DNA from: Bacteroidota bacterium | GTDB taxonomy: Bacteria; Bacteroidota; Ignavibacteria; UBA10030; UBA8401 | Length of the DNA stretch: 64,000 nt | Direction: 5' to 3' | Assembly (NCBI GenBank): GCA_035506275.1 | Contig: DATJPT010000007.1 | Span: 1 to 64,000 of the forward strand | Part shown: positions 18,776 through 27,439 of the stretch, one piece after another | How the letters are laid out: each line of letters opens with the position of its first letter | Numbering within the stretch: position 1 is the first letter of the stretch | The notes under the pieces: model-generated | Told to the model about the DNA's origin: nothing | What the model saw: only the letters and a program-made list of their open reading frames with translations | The model's database searches: none | Position numbers and translations under genes: made by a program

Positions 18776-19104
18776 GGCTTCCTCTCCTTCTTCTTCTTTT
18801 CCTTGAAATATTGTTCAAACAGGTCGAGGCGTTCGTTCCAGAACTTTTCATACTCATGAACCCATCCGGCGACCTCGCGGAGCGGTTCGCCCCGAAAAGA
18901 AATGTAAACCTCTCGCCCCTGTTTTCTCCGCGTGATAAGTCCGGCCCGTTCGAGCAGCTTCAGATGCTTCGTCACCGCGTTGAGAGCGGTATCGAACGGC
19001 TTTGCGACGTCGAGGAAGCGCGCAGGACCGTGGGCGAGCTGCCGGATAATTGCTCGCCGGGTCGGGTGAGAAAGGGCTGTCAAAACATTCGTCAATTGGT
19101 CCAT
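18772..19104 (-). CDS. ArsR-family winged-helix repressor
   Basis: 110 residues, beginning LTNVLTALSHPTRRAIIRQLAHGPARFLDVAKPFDTALNAVTKHLKLLERAGLI, a standard ArsR winged helix-turn-helix with recognition helix around residues 37-51. There are no CxC metal-binding cysteines in helix alpha3, so it probably senses something other than thiol-bound metals, as do other ArsR proteins paired with AHSA1 genes. It heads a three-gene operon with the two SRPBCC genes. The promoter at 19111-19139 carries a palindrome overlapping -10, which fits autorepression. Confidence 0.9.
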   Translation of the reverse strand: MDQLTNVLTALSHPTRRAIIRQLAHGPARFLDVAKPFDTALNAVTKHLKLLERAGLITRRKQGREVYISFRGEPLREVAGWVHEYEKFWNERLDLFEQYFKEKKKKERKP

Positions 19105-19139
19105 ATTTATATTATACCAAAAGGTGTAATATTATGCAA
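19104..19139 (-). promoter_or_regulatory. Promoter and palindromic operator of the ArsR operon
   Basis: Read on the minus strand: TTGCAT (19134-19139), 17-base spacer, TATAAT (19111-19116), then ATAAAT and the ArsR ATG at 19104. A transcript starting 6-7 bases after -10 would begin at or next to the ATG, so the message may be leaderless. A 24-bp imperfect palindrome at 19109-19132 (ATATTAyACC, TTTT centre, GGTrTAATAT) covers the -10 and most of the spacer and is the likely ArsR operator. Confidence 0.75.
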
Positions 19140-19228
19140 GTACTTTTTGAGAATTTTTTTTCCAGTGACGGGGCTCAGAAACGAAACTTTAACCGCCTGT
19201 CGTTACAGACGAACGCTCCGTAGCCTCC

Positions 19229-19741
19229 TCATTTCCGTTCCAACGTCACCCGGGCAAATGGAACCAGCTTGTCTTTCTCCTCCCCATCCATCAGCCATTG
19301 CCACGTGTCTGCTTTTTGGTCTCTCATAAAGGTCGTATGAAAGATGCTTCCATCCCTGCTCTTAAAGAGGAATGCCATGCGGTCCGGTTCACGCTTTGCA
19401 TAGGCGATAATTCCGGTTAATCCTTGGCCCGATGTATTGTCCAGCCAAAGACAGGCGTATTGTTTCGACAATTCATCCCAGCCGATGGTGACGAGAGCTT
19501 CATATGCGGGGGCGCCGGTGCTGTCTCTCTCGCGGGAGACCTCGTGAAATTGCATGTATTCATGTCCAAGGATCCATTGCGCAGCGACGTCGTGAGTGGT
19601 CTGTTTTCCGGCGATGGTGCCGCGAAGAATCCAGGTGCCGGCAAACTGGTCGAGCAGCCGGTCCTGGAAAGATGCGTGTTGTGCAGACACCATGACCGCG
19701 CCAAGAAGACTACATGAAATCACAAGGAATACTCTTTTCAT
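19229..19741 (-). CDS. Exported lipocalin-like (DUF1579-type) protein
   Basis: 170 residues from ATG 19741, which has GGAG seven bases upstream. The N-terminal signal peptide (MKRVFLVISCSLLGAVMVSAQ) is followed by DQFAGTWILRGTIAGKQTTHDVAAQWILGHEYMQFHEVS, the opening strands of a calycin-like barrel of the DUF1579 type (G-T-W near the start, H-E-Y-M-Q). The frame remains open upstream to 19816 but that part would hide the signal peptide. The function is unknown; it is probably periplasmic. Confidence 0.65.
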   Translation of the reverse strand: MKRVFLVISCSLLGAVMVSAQHASFQDRLLDQFAGTWILRGTIAGKQTTHDVAAQWILGHEYMQFHEVSRERDSTGAPAYEALVTIGWDELSKQYACLWLDNTSGQGLTGIIAYAKREPDRMAFLFKSRDGSIFHTTFMRDQKADTWQWLMDGEEKDKLVPFARVTLERK

Positions 19742-19938
19742 TGAATCACTCCTCTTGAATGAATAAACTGACCGAACACCGTAGTCATAAGTCGAATTGT
19801 TCTCTGAACTTCGCATTCCACTCGCGGTCCGTTGCTTAAATAAGCACGAGGCCTTCGATCGGTTGTGGCGTTTTTAGGCCATGCACAATAACGCCTCCGG
19901 TCCCCATCAACATGAACGAGCGGTTCGGCCGCCACCGA

Positions 19939-20385
19939 TCATTTCCGTTCAACCGCGGACTTGATATCGTTCAGGTCTTGCAGGAGCGCTTTTTTCACCA
20001 TCCCCCTGAAGAAAACCATCGGGAGCGACTTTAGTTTTGCAGCAATGCCTTGAGGTATGGAATCATGAGAACTCGTCAGCCTGATGCCGCTGATGTTCCC
20101 CGAAATGGTCATGGTGGATAAGAAGACGAATCCATCACTCTCCGCTCTCGTTTTATAGTACTCGTTCTCAGCGGCGTCGGTGATCCTCTTTTCCACAGCA
20201 GCCGGCTTCCCGAAATACATTCGGGTCTCGCGCCACTTGAGTCCTACAAGACCGCTCGTTGGTTTCTCAAGGAGTTCGATCTTCTCGATCCCGCTGATGA
20301 TCTGCGCAGCGTTCTGGATGTCGGTCATGACGTTCCAGATCGTCTCCTTGGATCCGTTGATTGTGACCGTTGCTTCAACGATCAT
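19939..20385 (-). CDS. SRPBCC-family protein
   Basis: 148 residues: VEATVTINGSKETIWNVMTDIQNAAQIISGIEKIELLEKP at the start, then KWRETRMYFGKPAAVEKRITDAAENEYY. This is the polyketide cyclase/COQ10-like branch of the START-like fold, different from the AHSA1 proteins above. An excellent ribosome binding site (AGGAGG, six bases before ATG) confirms the start. The ligand is unknown. It is possibly monocistronic, as gaps of about 200 bases lie on both sides. Confidence 0.8.
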   Translation of the reverse strand: MIVEATVTINGSKETIWNVMTDIQNAAQIISGIEKIELLEKPTSGLVGLKWRETRMYFGKPAAVEKRITDAAENEYYKTRAESDGFVFLSTMTISGNISGIRLTSSHDSIPQGIAAKLKSLPMVFFRGMVKKALLQDLNDIKSAVERK

Positions 20386-20596
20386 GTTGTTCCTCCTGGG
20401 GTTCGTGTAATGGTCCGGGGCTCATCGGCCGCATGGGACGGTCCGTATGGCAAAGCGTTTTGATGATACGTCATTGGTTCCGATAATGACGTTTTGATAG
20501 ATAAGGACGTTCTTGCAAATTTTCGATGCGACGATCGTGCTCCCGCGTGCGTCATAAGCAAACAACACACTTCGAACTATTTGGGTAGAATTAATT

Positions 20597-21154
20597 TCAC
20601 ACTTGCTTTTTGTAGTGAAGGGCTACGATGCCGTCTTGAAGGGTTTTCGACCCGATAAGGTCAAACCGAAGGTTCGCCTGCAGCTTCACGGTTTCGAACA
20701 ACCGCGCCCCTTTTCCGGCAATGACCGGGTGAACCACGAAATGATACTCGTCGATCACCCCGCGCTCAGAAAGCTGAGACGCAATGGTCAGCCCGCCGAC
20801 GCAAATGTCCCCTCCGGACTGCCGTTTCAACGCAAGGACCTCTTCCACAAGATTTGCGCGCACGATCCGCCTCTTGCTTCCATCAACCTGTTTCAACGTC
20901 GTTGAGAAGACGACCATTTCGAGCGAGTCAAACACACTGGCAAACTCATTCTCCGATTCTGTTTCGGTAGGGTTTCCCGCGATGTCGGGCCAATAGGGGA
21001 CCATGAGTTCATACGTTTTCCGGCCGTAAAGGAGAAGGCTCGAATTGCGCAGGATCCCGGTAAAGTACGCATGCACTTCTTCGTTGGGGATCATATCCGT
21101 GTGGCTGAAATAGCCGTCCGCGGTGACGTTGATCGCAAAAACAACCTTCCTCAT
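20597..21154 (-). CDS. RibD C-terminal/dihydrofolate reductase-like protein 1
   Basis: 185 residues from ATG 21154, preceded by AAGGGAGG. The start [26 protein letters not shown] and the later [55 protein letters not shown] are the dihydrofolate reductase-like fold of the RibD C-terminal family. Stand-alone members are NADPH-dependent reductases of unknown substrate, not true DHFRs. A second member lies at 21855..22454. Confidence 0.85.
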   Translation of the reverse strand: MRKVVFAINVTADGYFSHTDMIPNEEVHAYFTGILRNSSLLLYGRKTYELMVPYWPDIAGNPTETESENEFASVFDSLEMVVFSTTLKQVDGSKRRIVRANLVEEVLALKRQSGGDICVGGLTIASQLSERGVIDEYHFVVHPVIAGKGARLFETVKLQANLRFDLIGSKTLQDGIVALHYKKQV

Positions 21155-21235
21155 AGGCCTCCCTTCATTACGTTGAATAAACATGCGGATGAAAAGCATT
21201 TTTATGCCGCATGGTTTGCGCGGTTGAAATCATTT

Positions 21236-21697
21236 TCATTCTTTCTTCTCTTTCATAAGCCTGATGCTCTCCTTCACCAACATCTTAACTATTTTGGCCG
21301 GTATCGGTTTATTTGCCGGAAAATTGACCACAGATCTCGTTCCGGTATAGTCTGCCAGTTCCGCTTTGTGCTTTGTTATTGCGAGGGGACGAACATGCAA
21401 TCGCACATTAGGTTTCTTAAAACTGAACCAGGCAAACATACCATTATACTCATAGCCCTTATAGAAAAATCCGGGCATTTCAAAATAACTGACTGTCTCG
21501 AGAGCTCCCGGCGCCGCTTCTTGAATTGCAGCCTTCATTTCATTTAAGCTGGCCTGTATATCCTTTGGATGTTTGGCTATGTATTCCTTAACACCGCCGA
21601 GTTTAATTGCGTCAGTCGGTTTCACAATTTTTTCTCGAGAATCTATTTTGGGGGAGGGAGAACGATTAAGTTCCGTGCCACGGCGATTTGCCGGCAA
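21236..21697 (-). CDS. DUF1801 (YdhG-like) protein
   Basis: The core is VKEYIAKHPKDIQASLNEMKAAIQEAAPGALETVSYFEMPGFFYKG, then FAWFSFKKPNVRLHVRPL and TRSVVNFPANKPIPAKIVKMLVKESIRLM, the DUF1801/YdhG family (iron-chaperone frataxin-like fold in YdhG). The start is uncertain: ATG 21697 gives 153 residues with an N-terminal tail unlike the family, while GTG 21625 gives the typical length of about 129. Neither has a clear ribosome binding site. It lies between two RibD-like reductases. Confidence 0.72.
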   Translation of the reverse strand: MPANRRGTELNRSPSPKIDSREKIVKPTDAIKLGGVKEYIAKHPKDIQASLNEMKAAIQEAAPGALETVSYFEMPGFFYKGYEYNGMFAWFSFKKPNVRLHVRPLAITKHKAELADYTGTRSVVNFPANKPIPAKIVKMLVKESIRLMKEKKE

Positions 21698-21854
21698 GAT
21701 ACAGATCTTCTCATCGTCACAAGCGCGAACGTCTCAGCGGCAACCTGCGTTCGGGCCCAGGAGAAAAATCAAGCATCTGCTCCGCAGCTGTCACTCGTAT
21801 TTGCCTGAATTTCCCGCCAGTCTTCTCCTCATGGTCGCAACCCGGCAAAAATTT

Positions 21855-22454
21855 TTACAGCTGACTCCCGGTCGTGACGGCTCCCGCGCGCTCATAGTTG
21901 ACTGCAATGACGCCGCTCGAACCGATCTTGCTCTCCGTCACTTTGAACGCCGCCGGGATCGTCCCATCGGAGAATAACCGCTTTCCAGATCCCAACGTCA
22001 ACGGATAGATCATCAGCCAGAACATATCGACCAGATCATGCTTCATCAGCGTCTGAAGGAGATGACTGCTTCCCCAAACGTGCAGATCAGGCCCCTGGTG
22101 CTGCTTGAGGCCGGTAATTTTATTCGCGATGTCGCCGCTCAAAAATACGGAGGGCTGCCATTTGCTGGAAGTCATTGTGTTTGAGGCGACGTACTTCGTG
22201 GCTGTGTTGACTCCGGGCCACACATCCCCGTGTTGCGGCCAAAACGCCCCCCAGATGTCGAAGGTTTTGCGTCCGAGCAGCAGGTCGAACGGTTCGTTCA
22301 TCAATTTTCTGAGGAGCGTTTCAATAACCGGGTCCGAATATGGCGCACTCCACCCCCCATACGCAAAGCCCCCCTCCCTGTCTTCGTCCGGCCCGCCTCC
22401 CGCCTGTATGACGCCATCAAGCGTGATATGTTCGAACACAATAATTTTTCTCAT
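21855..22454 (-). CDS. RibD C-terminal/dihydrofolate reductase-like protein 2
   Basis: 199 residues from ATG 22454 (GGAGATC seven bases upstream). [43 protein letters not shown] and [37 protein letters not shown] identify the RibD C-terminal reductase-like family. It is divergent from the first copy, so this is an older paralogue or separate acquisition rather than a recent duplication. A putative cytosolic NADPH-dependent reductase with unknown substrate. Confidence 0.85.
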   Translation of the reverse strand: MRKIIVFEHITLDGVIQAGGGPDEDREGGFAYGGWSAPYSDPVIETLLRKLMNEPFDLLLGRKTFDIWGAFWPQHGDVWPGVNTATKYVASNTMTSSKWQPSVFLSGDIANKITGLKQHQGPDLHVWGSSHLLQTLMKHDLVDMFWLMIYPLTLGSGKRLFSDGTIPAAFKVTESKIGSSGVIAVNYERAGAVTTGSQL

Positions 22455-22763
22455 ACTGATCTCCGTGTAGTTTATGGTAGAGATTTTTGGAAAGAAGAGC
22501 AAGGTGGTCAAAAGGTGGTACCCCTTCTTCGAATTTCCACTTGACCTATCGTCTTTCAACAGGTAACTTAGCTACGAAAACGCCAATTTGCCCTTCGCCT
22601 CATTATCACCAAAACGAGTGGAGAGGGCATGAAGAAAATGTGACGTTAGAGATGAGCCCCGGTCACATAGATGTCCGCGTCACGGGAGAGTTCATGCTCG
22701 AAGGGACCATCAAGACCTTCCACGCCCCGATGGCGATCATTCGTTCTCATAAAGGAGTCTCCC

Positions 22764-24749
22764 TTGCAAAAATCCAATTTGTCCATTCTGATACTGATGA
22801 TCTTTGCTCTTGAATCGCTTCATGCTCAAGCCGAACTGACTGCGTGGGGAAATTTGAGCGGGATCCGGATCGACGGGCAGCTGATGAAATTCACCTCCAG
22901 CCTTTGCCTGATCGGTCCTTCGATGGCGGATGTCACCTCCACGGGAAAAGAGAGACAGCATCCTCTCTACACACGAAAGGGGGACAAGCAAACCGTCACG
23001 ACCGAGCTGTCGCAATTTTCATTCACGGAAGAGGTGCAGGATACCGACCACGGCGCCGCGACTTTGAACGTAAAAACAACAACCGCGGCAGACACTACGC
23101 TCACCGGCGTCTTTGTCTGCTTTGAGCTTCCGGCGGATGATTATGCCGGCGGGCGCATTCAGCTGTTCGATTCGACCGCGTCGGGAATCAGCGACGTTCC
23201 TCTGTTCCCGCTCAGACCCGGAAGAATGCCGCAGACCTTCCGCACAAGAAACTTCCTCAGCCAGGCTTTGGTCGGAGGGTTCCGCGTCACTTCTGCAACG
23301 CGCACACTTGAGGTAAGAACGGAGCGGCCGACGGAGATCATCGTTCAAAAAGGGAACCCGCGTTTCGGCAATGCCAACGACAGAATTTACCTCGCCGTCA
23401 TGACCGGCCACACGAAGGACAGCATGACCGCCGAGAAAATGTTTTCGATCAGGGTCTCCGGCGACATCGACAGGAGTCCGGTGCGGATTTCCATCGATGC
23501 TGAGAAGCCGGGGAAGGCGTTCGACGGCATCGGCGGCAATTTCAGAATTCAGAACGAAAAACTCGACCCGAAAGTGATCGATTATTGTCTGGACAATCTT
23601 AACGTGCGATGGGCGCGCGTTGAGATGCCGTGGCGCAGCTGGCATCCGGTCGAGAGCGTGAACCCCCTCGAAGCGGCGCGTGGGGGGAAACTGGAGGAGA
23701 GCGTCCGCGGGGCGATGGAGATGGCACAGATGCTGACGCGGAGACACATTCCGGTCATTGTCAGCGCATGGTTTCCGCCGCAGTGGGCCATTGTCGGGGA
23801 AGCCAACTTTAGGAATGAAAACGGGATTTACGGCAATCCGCTCAACCAGAAGAAGATCCGGAGCATCATCAAGTCGATCGGCGACTATTTTGTCTATCTC
23901 AAAGAGGCCTACGGCGTCGAGCCTGCCCTCTTCTCGTTCAACGAATCGGACCTCGGCATCAACGTGCGCATGACCGGACAGGAACATGCAGATTTCATCA
24001 GGAAACTGGGGGCCTTCTTCGCATCGCAGGAACTTTCCACCAAACTGCTCCTCGGGGATAATTCGGACGCAACGACGGTCGACTTCATCCAGCCGGCGCT
24101 CGACGACCCGGCGACGCATCAATACATCGGAGCGATCTCCTTCCACGCCTGGCGCGGATGCGACAACTGGACACTGTCGAACTGGGGGGATGCAGCCCGC
24201 GAACTGAATGCGCCGCTTCTCATCGCCGAAGGGGGAACCGACGCTCAGGCGCACACGTATCCCGATATTTTCCAGGAACCGGCTTTTGCGATGGACGAGA
24301 TCGATATTTACGTCCGTTCGCTCAACATCGCCCATGTGAGGGCGATACTCCAATGGCAGTTGACGTCCGATTATTCTTTGCTGAGCGGGGAAGGACTATT
24401 CGGAAACCAGGGGGAGTTGAAACCGACGCAGCGCTTTTGGAATCTGAAGCAGCTCGGAATGCTGCCGGCCGGATCGTTCATCCTGCCGACAACCTGTTCC
24501 AACGACGACATCAGTTGCGCTGCTTTTGCGGACATCGCCGGGGGGACGTATACGATCGACCTTGTGAATCACGGTGCTTCGCGCCCCGTTCGTCTGACCG
24601 GTTTTCCCGTGGGCGTGAAAGAGCTGCGGATCTATGTTACCGACGGCAAGCGGGGGATGGAAGAAGGAAAACGGGTACGGGTTGAAAACGGTGAGGCGAA
24701 ATTTACGATCGACGAATTCTCCTTTACGACCCTGGTAGGGGTACGGTAG
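22764..24749 (+). CDS. Exported GH30-like glycoside hydrolase
   Basis: Start chosen as TTG 22764: AAAGGAG lies six bases before it and it directly opens a signal peptide (QKSNLSILILMIFALESLHAQ); an ATG at 22671 has no such site. 661 residues. About 25-265 is a beta-rich accessory part. Residues 266-560 form a GH-A barrel: FDGIGGNFRIQ, RWARVEMPWRSW, acid/base E394 in FSFNESDLG and nucleophile E489 in LIAEGGTDAQ, 95 residues apart as in GH30. The end is a beta-sandwich. The GH30 specificity (xylan, beta-glucan, beta-1,6-galactan) cannot be read. It would be exported and act on polysaccharide outside the cytoplasm. It is one of the few plus-strand genes. Confidence 0.75.
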   Translation: MQKSNLSILILMIFALESLHAQAELTAWGNLSGIRIDGQLMKFTSSLCLIGPSMADVTSTGKERQHPLYTRKGDKQTVTTELSQFSFTEEVQDTDHGAATLNVKTTTAADTTLTGVFVCFELPADDYAGGRIQLFDSTASGISDVPLFPLRPGRMPQTFRTRNFLSQALVGGFRVTSATRTLEVRTERPTEIIVQKGNPRFGNANDRIYLAVMTGHTKDSMTAEKMFSIRVSGDIDRSPVRISIDAEKPGKAFDGIGGNFRIQNEKLDPKVIDYCLDNLNVRWARVEMPWRSWHPVESVNPLEAARGGKLEESVRGAMEMAQMLTRRHIPVIVSAWFPPQWAIVGEANFRNENGIYGNPLNQKKIRSIIKSIGDYFVYLKEAYGVEPALFSFNESDLGINVRMTGQEHADFIRKLGAFFASQELSTKLLLGDNSDATTVDFIQPALDDPATHQYIGAISFHAWRGCDNWTLSNWGDAARELNAPLLIAEGGTDAQAHTYPDIFQEPAFAMDEIDIYVRSLNIAHVRAILQWQLTSDYSLLSGEGLFGNQGELKPTQRFWNLKQLGMLPAGSFILPTTCSNDDISCAAFADIAGGTYTIDLVNHGASRPVRLTGFPVGVKELRIYVTDGKRGMEEGKRVRVENGEAKFTIDEFSFTTLVGVR

Positions 24750-24817
24750 GAAACCGCGGAGGCGCTAAGGCACGAATTGGATTGATCACGCGTATCTTGG
24801 TCCCTTCGCGGTAAGAT

Positions 24818-25312
24818 CTACGACCTTGGATCGGGGTGTTCCAGTATTGCCTTCACGGCCTTTTCCCGGTACTCTTTGATCGCCGTACGGAACTCCGGAT
24901 GTTTCCCCGACATGATCGCCGCTGCATACAACGCCGCGTTGATCGCTCCCGGTTTTCCGATCGCGAGTGTTGCAACGGGGATCCCGGCGGGCATTTGAAC
25001 CATCGAAAGAAGCGAATCCATCCCCTGCAGTGATTTCGATTCCATCGGAACGCCGAGTACCGGCAGCAGCGTCTTCGACGCGGCTACTCCCGCCAGATGC
25101 GCCGCTCCTCCCGCCGCCGCGATGATCACCTCGAGCCCGCGCGATTCGGCGGTGGTAATATAGTCGAACAACAGATCCGGCGTGCGATGGGCCGAGAGGA
25201 CGCGCGCCTCGTACGGAATTTTCAGCTGATCCAGCATTGCACCGCAGTGCTGCAGCGTCTCCCAGTCCGATTTGGAACCCATGATCACCCCGACCAATAT
25301 TTTTTCAGGCAT
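24818..25312 (-). CDS. purE: N5-carboxyaminoimidazole ribonucleotide mutase PurE
   Basis: 164 residues, the class I PurE length. GSKSDW (12-17) and SAHRTP (40-45, with catalytic H42) are intact, followed by IIAAAGGAAHLAGVAAS and GVPMESKSLQGMDSLLSMVQMPAGIPVATLAIG. It converts N5-CAIR to CAIR in de novo purine synthesis, in the cytosol. PurK, its usual partner, is not in this window. No operon partner is evident; a MITE-like repeat lies 147 bases 5' of the gene. Confidence 0.97.
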   Translation of the reverse strand: MPEKILVGVIMGSKSDWETLQHCGAMLDQLKIPYEARVLSAHRTPDLLFDYITTAESRGLEVIIAAAGGAAHLAGVAASKTLLPVLGVPMESKSLQGMDSLLSMVQMPAGIPVATLAIGKPGAINAALYAAAIMSGKHPEFRTAIKEYREKAVKAILEHPDPRS

Positions 25313-25410
25313 ATTCTCTCCGATGAAGTTCGACGTGTTCTAATCTATAAAAAATCAAAAAAATTGCAAGCGATGATTAAATAAGTAATTATGAAGCGTC
25401 CCATGGTCAA

Positions 25411-25431
25411 GGTCGTCGCTTTCCGACGACC
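25411..25431. repeat. Hairpin GGTCGTCG/CGACGACC
   Basis: A perfect 8-bp stem with a five-base loop (CTTTC), 28 bases from the MITE-like copy 2. The same hairpin, slightly decayed, occurs at 13901-13919 with a nearly identical loop, so it is a second small dispersed repeat. Confidence 0.55.
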
Positions 25432-25458
25432 AAAAGGCCGCGGTTGAAGACTTGCCTG

Positions 25459-25701
25459 GAAGCTATCTCAAAAATACGTCACCTCATCCTTCCCAACGGG
25501 TCTGCGACCCGCAGGGTCGTTGACGATGCGCTCTCCCGCTCTTCGAGCGGGATCGCTTACTCCCCGAAGGGGTCCTTTGGGGACAGGATGATCCACCCAT
25601 TTGTTCACCCTGAGCAAGTCCCCAAAAGGTCGCCGAACAAAAGCGACTCTTTGAGGGAACGCGTCGAAGGGTCAATCTAATTTCATTTTTGAGATAGCTT
25701 T
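25459..25701 (+). repeat. MITE-like element, copy 2 (243 bp)
   Basis: Begins GAAGCTATCTCAAAAAT at 25459 and ends ATTTTTGAGATAGCTTT at 25701. Same orientation and length as copy 1 with only scattered substitutions, so both derive from a recent common source. It lies between purE and the Sel1-repeat gene, downstream of the latter's stop. Confidence 0.85.
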
Positions 25702-25748
25702 TAGGCGATGATGAGGAAGACACAGACGCTGGCTGTATCGTCCCTCTC

Positions 25749-27311
25749 TTATTCTTCCTTGATTTTATACTGCGCCGAATCAGGCCGGAGCTCGTCGTAC
25801 ATTTTCTTCAGCGCATAATACGCGATCTGGCTTCCACGGTAAGCGCTCTCACGGTACAACTTCACCGCTTCGGGTTTGCTCGGGGCAACGCCAGTTCCTG
25901 TTTCATAACAATAGCCGAGCGCCACCTGTGCAAGGAGCGATCCCTTGTGCGCCGCCGAGTCAAGCTCGGGGATCGATGCCGCGTACTCCTGCAAGTGCAG
26001 GTCCGAGATCAGGTTCGTCGCGGTCAATCGTATCTGCGCCTCGCGGCTCCCCAACGCGGCGGCCTCTTTCCAGTATTCGACCCCTTTTTCCCGGTCCTTC
26101 TCCACACCTCGCCCGGAGAAATAACAGAGGCCGATCTCGATCATCCCCTGGATATGATGCTGTGCCGCCGCTTTCACCAGCAGCTTGAACGATTCTTCCG
26201 GCGGCAGCTCGGTGTCGAAACCGACGGAGATCAAACCGGCACAGACGAATTCCGCATCGGCATTCCCTTCGAGGACGAGCGAATGCACTTGCTGGATGAA
26301 TTTTTTATTCTGGTACACATTCCACAACAACGCCGGCGCGCGCGGGAATTCCAGGCGGATCGCCCTGAGGTACTCGGTCGCCGCCATCATCAGATTTTTT
26401 TTGACGATGATCCCCTTTTCGTAGAACCTGCCGAGCACTGCCAGCGCTTCCGGGCTGCCGACGTCGGCCGCATTCTCGATCAACACCAGCAACGTCGAAT
26501 CGGCAACAAGTTTGTCAAGGTCGAGGGAAGAAATGCCGAGCGCGTACTTCAGCTCGGGGCTCCCTTTCTGCAGCATGTTTTTGAGAAAGGCGAGCTCGTC
26601 CTTCTCCGTCGCCGTTTCATTGCTGAAGTCGAGGAGGACGGGCTTCCATGAGTGCGTCGGCAGGACCAAGGCAGAATCTTTATTGGCGACGGTACGGACC
26701 GATGCGACGGAAGAGGTGTCCGACGAATCGGGATGGACTTCGCCCCGTTTTTCGAACTCGACGAGTGCCTCTTTCGCCGGCTGGAATCCCGCATCCGCCG
26801 CCTTCTTCATCCAGCGGTACGCTTCGGTCCAGTTCTGCGGAGCCACCAGGTTGTCGGTCAGGATCGAGGCGTAGACGTATTCCGCCTCCGGCATCCCTTC
26901 TTTCGCTGCGTACTGAAAATGTTCGAACGCTTTGAACGGATTCCACGGCACCCCCCACCCGTTGTTCAAAAAGATCCCGAGATTGTAGTTTGCCATCACC
27001 ATCCCCTGGTCGGCCGCTTTTTGGATCCAGTACGCGCTCTTCACCGTGTCGACGCCGAACCCCCGGCCGAGAAAATAGCGGATCCCGAGCTCGTGCTGCG
27101 CGGACGCATCGCCGTTGTTCGCTTTTTCCATCAGCTTGAATTCTTCCCACAGCTCGTACGATTCATCCGACCGTCTGATCAGGTTCAGCGACGGAGCCCG
27201 ATGCTCCTTGAAAACCGCAGCTTTGGTGGAATCTTGAGCATGAAGGGGGGAGGAAAAAATTCCGAGAAAAACGATGGCGCATCCCAAAAAGAACATCCGC
27301 GTGACCATCAT
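25749..27311 (-). CDS. Exported Sel1-repeat protein
   Basis: 520 residues with an N-terminal signal peptide (FFLGCAIVFLGIFSSPLHAQ) and repeated Sel1-type TPR units in two blocks, about 55-185 (ELGIRYFLGRGFGVDTVKSAYW, NLGIFLNNGWGVPWNPFKAFEHF) and about 380-500 (IGLCYFSGRGVEKDREKGVEYW, GYCYETGTGVAPSKPEAVKLY). Sel1 repeats form protein-binding solenoids; this one is probably periplasmic. The partner is unknown. It lies 128 bases downstream of the ABC efflux operon on the same strand and may be co-transcribed. Confidence 0.8.
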   Translation of the reverse strand: MMVTRMFFLGCAIVFLGIFSSPLHAQDSTKAAVFKEHRAPSLNLIRRSDESYELWEEFKLMEKANNGDASAQHELGIRYFLGRGFGVDTVKSAYWIQKAADQGMVMANYNLGIFLNNGWGVPWNPFKAFEHFQYAAKEGMPEAEYVYASILTDNLVAPQNWTEAYRWMKKAADAGFQPAKEALVEFEKRGEVHPDSSDTSSVASVRTVANKDSALVLPTHSWKPVLLDFSNETATEKDELAFLKNMLQKGSPELKYALGISSLDLDKLVADSTLLVLIENAADVGSPEALAVLGRFYEKGIIVKKNLMMAATEYLRAIRLEFPRAPALLWNVYQNKKFIQQVHSLVLEGNADAEFVCAGLISVGFDTELPPEESFKLLVKAAAQHHIQGMIEIGLCYFSGRGVEKDREKGVEYWKEAAALGSREAQIRLTATNLISDLHLQEYAASIPELDSAAHKGSLLAQVALGYCYETGTGVAPSKPEAVKLYRESAYRGSQIAYYALKKMYDELRPDSAQYKIKEE

Positions 27312-27439
27312 GGTGTGACCGCTCGACTCCCGGAGAATGTAAAAAGAGGGGTTCGTGGAAGTGTATAATTAGACGGATGAAACGAGATTTTGTTTACTGC
27401 TGAAATCGAAATTCGGTCCGGCGAACGGGCGGATTTCCG

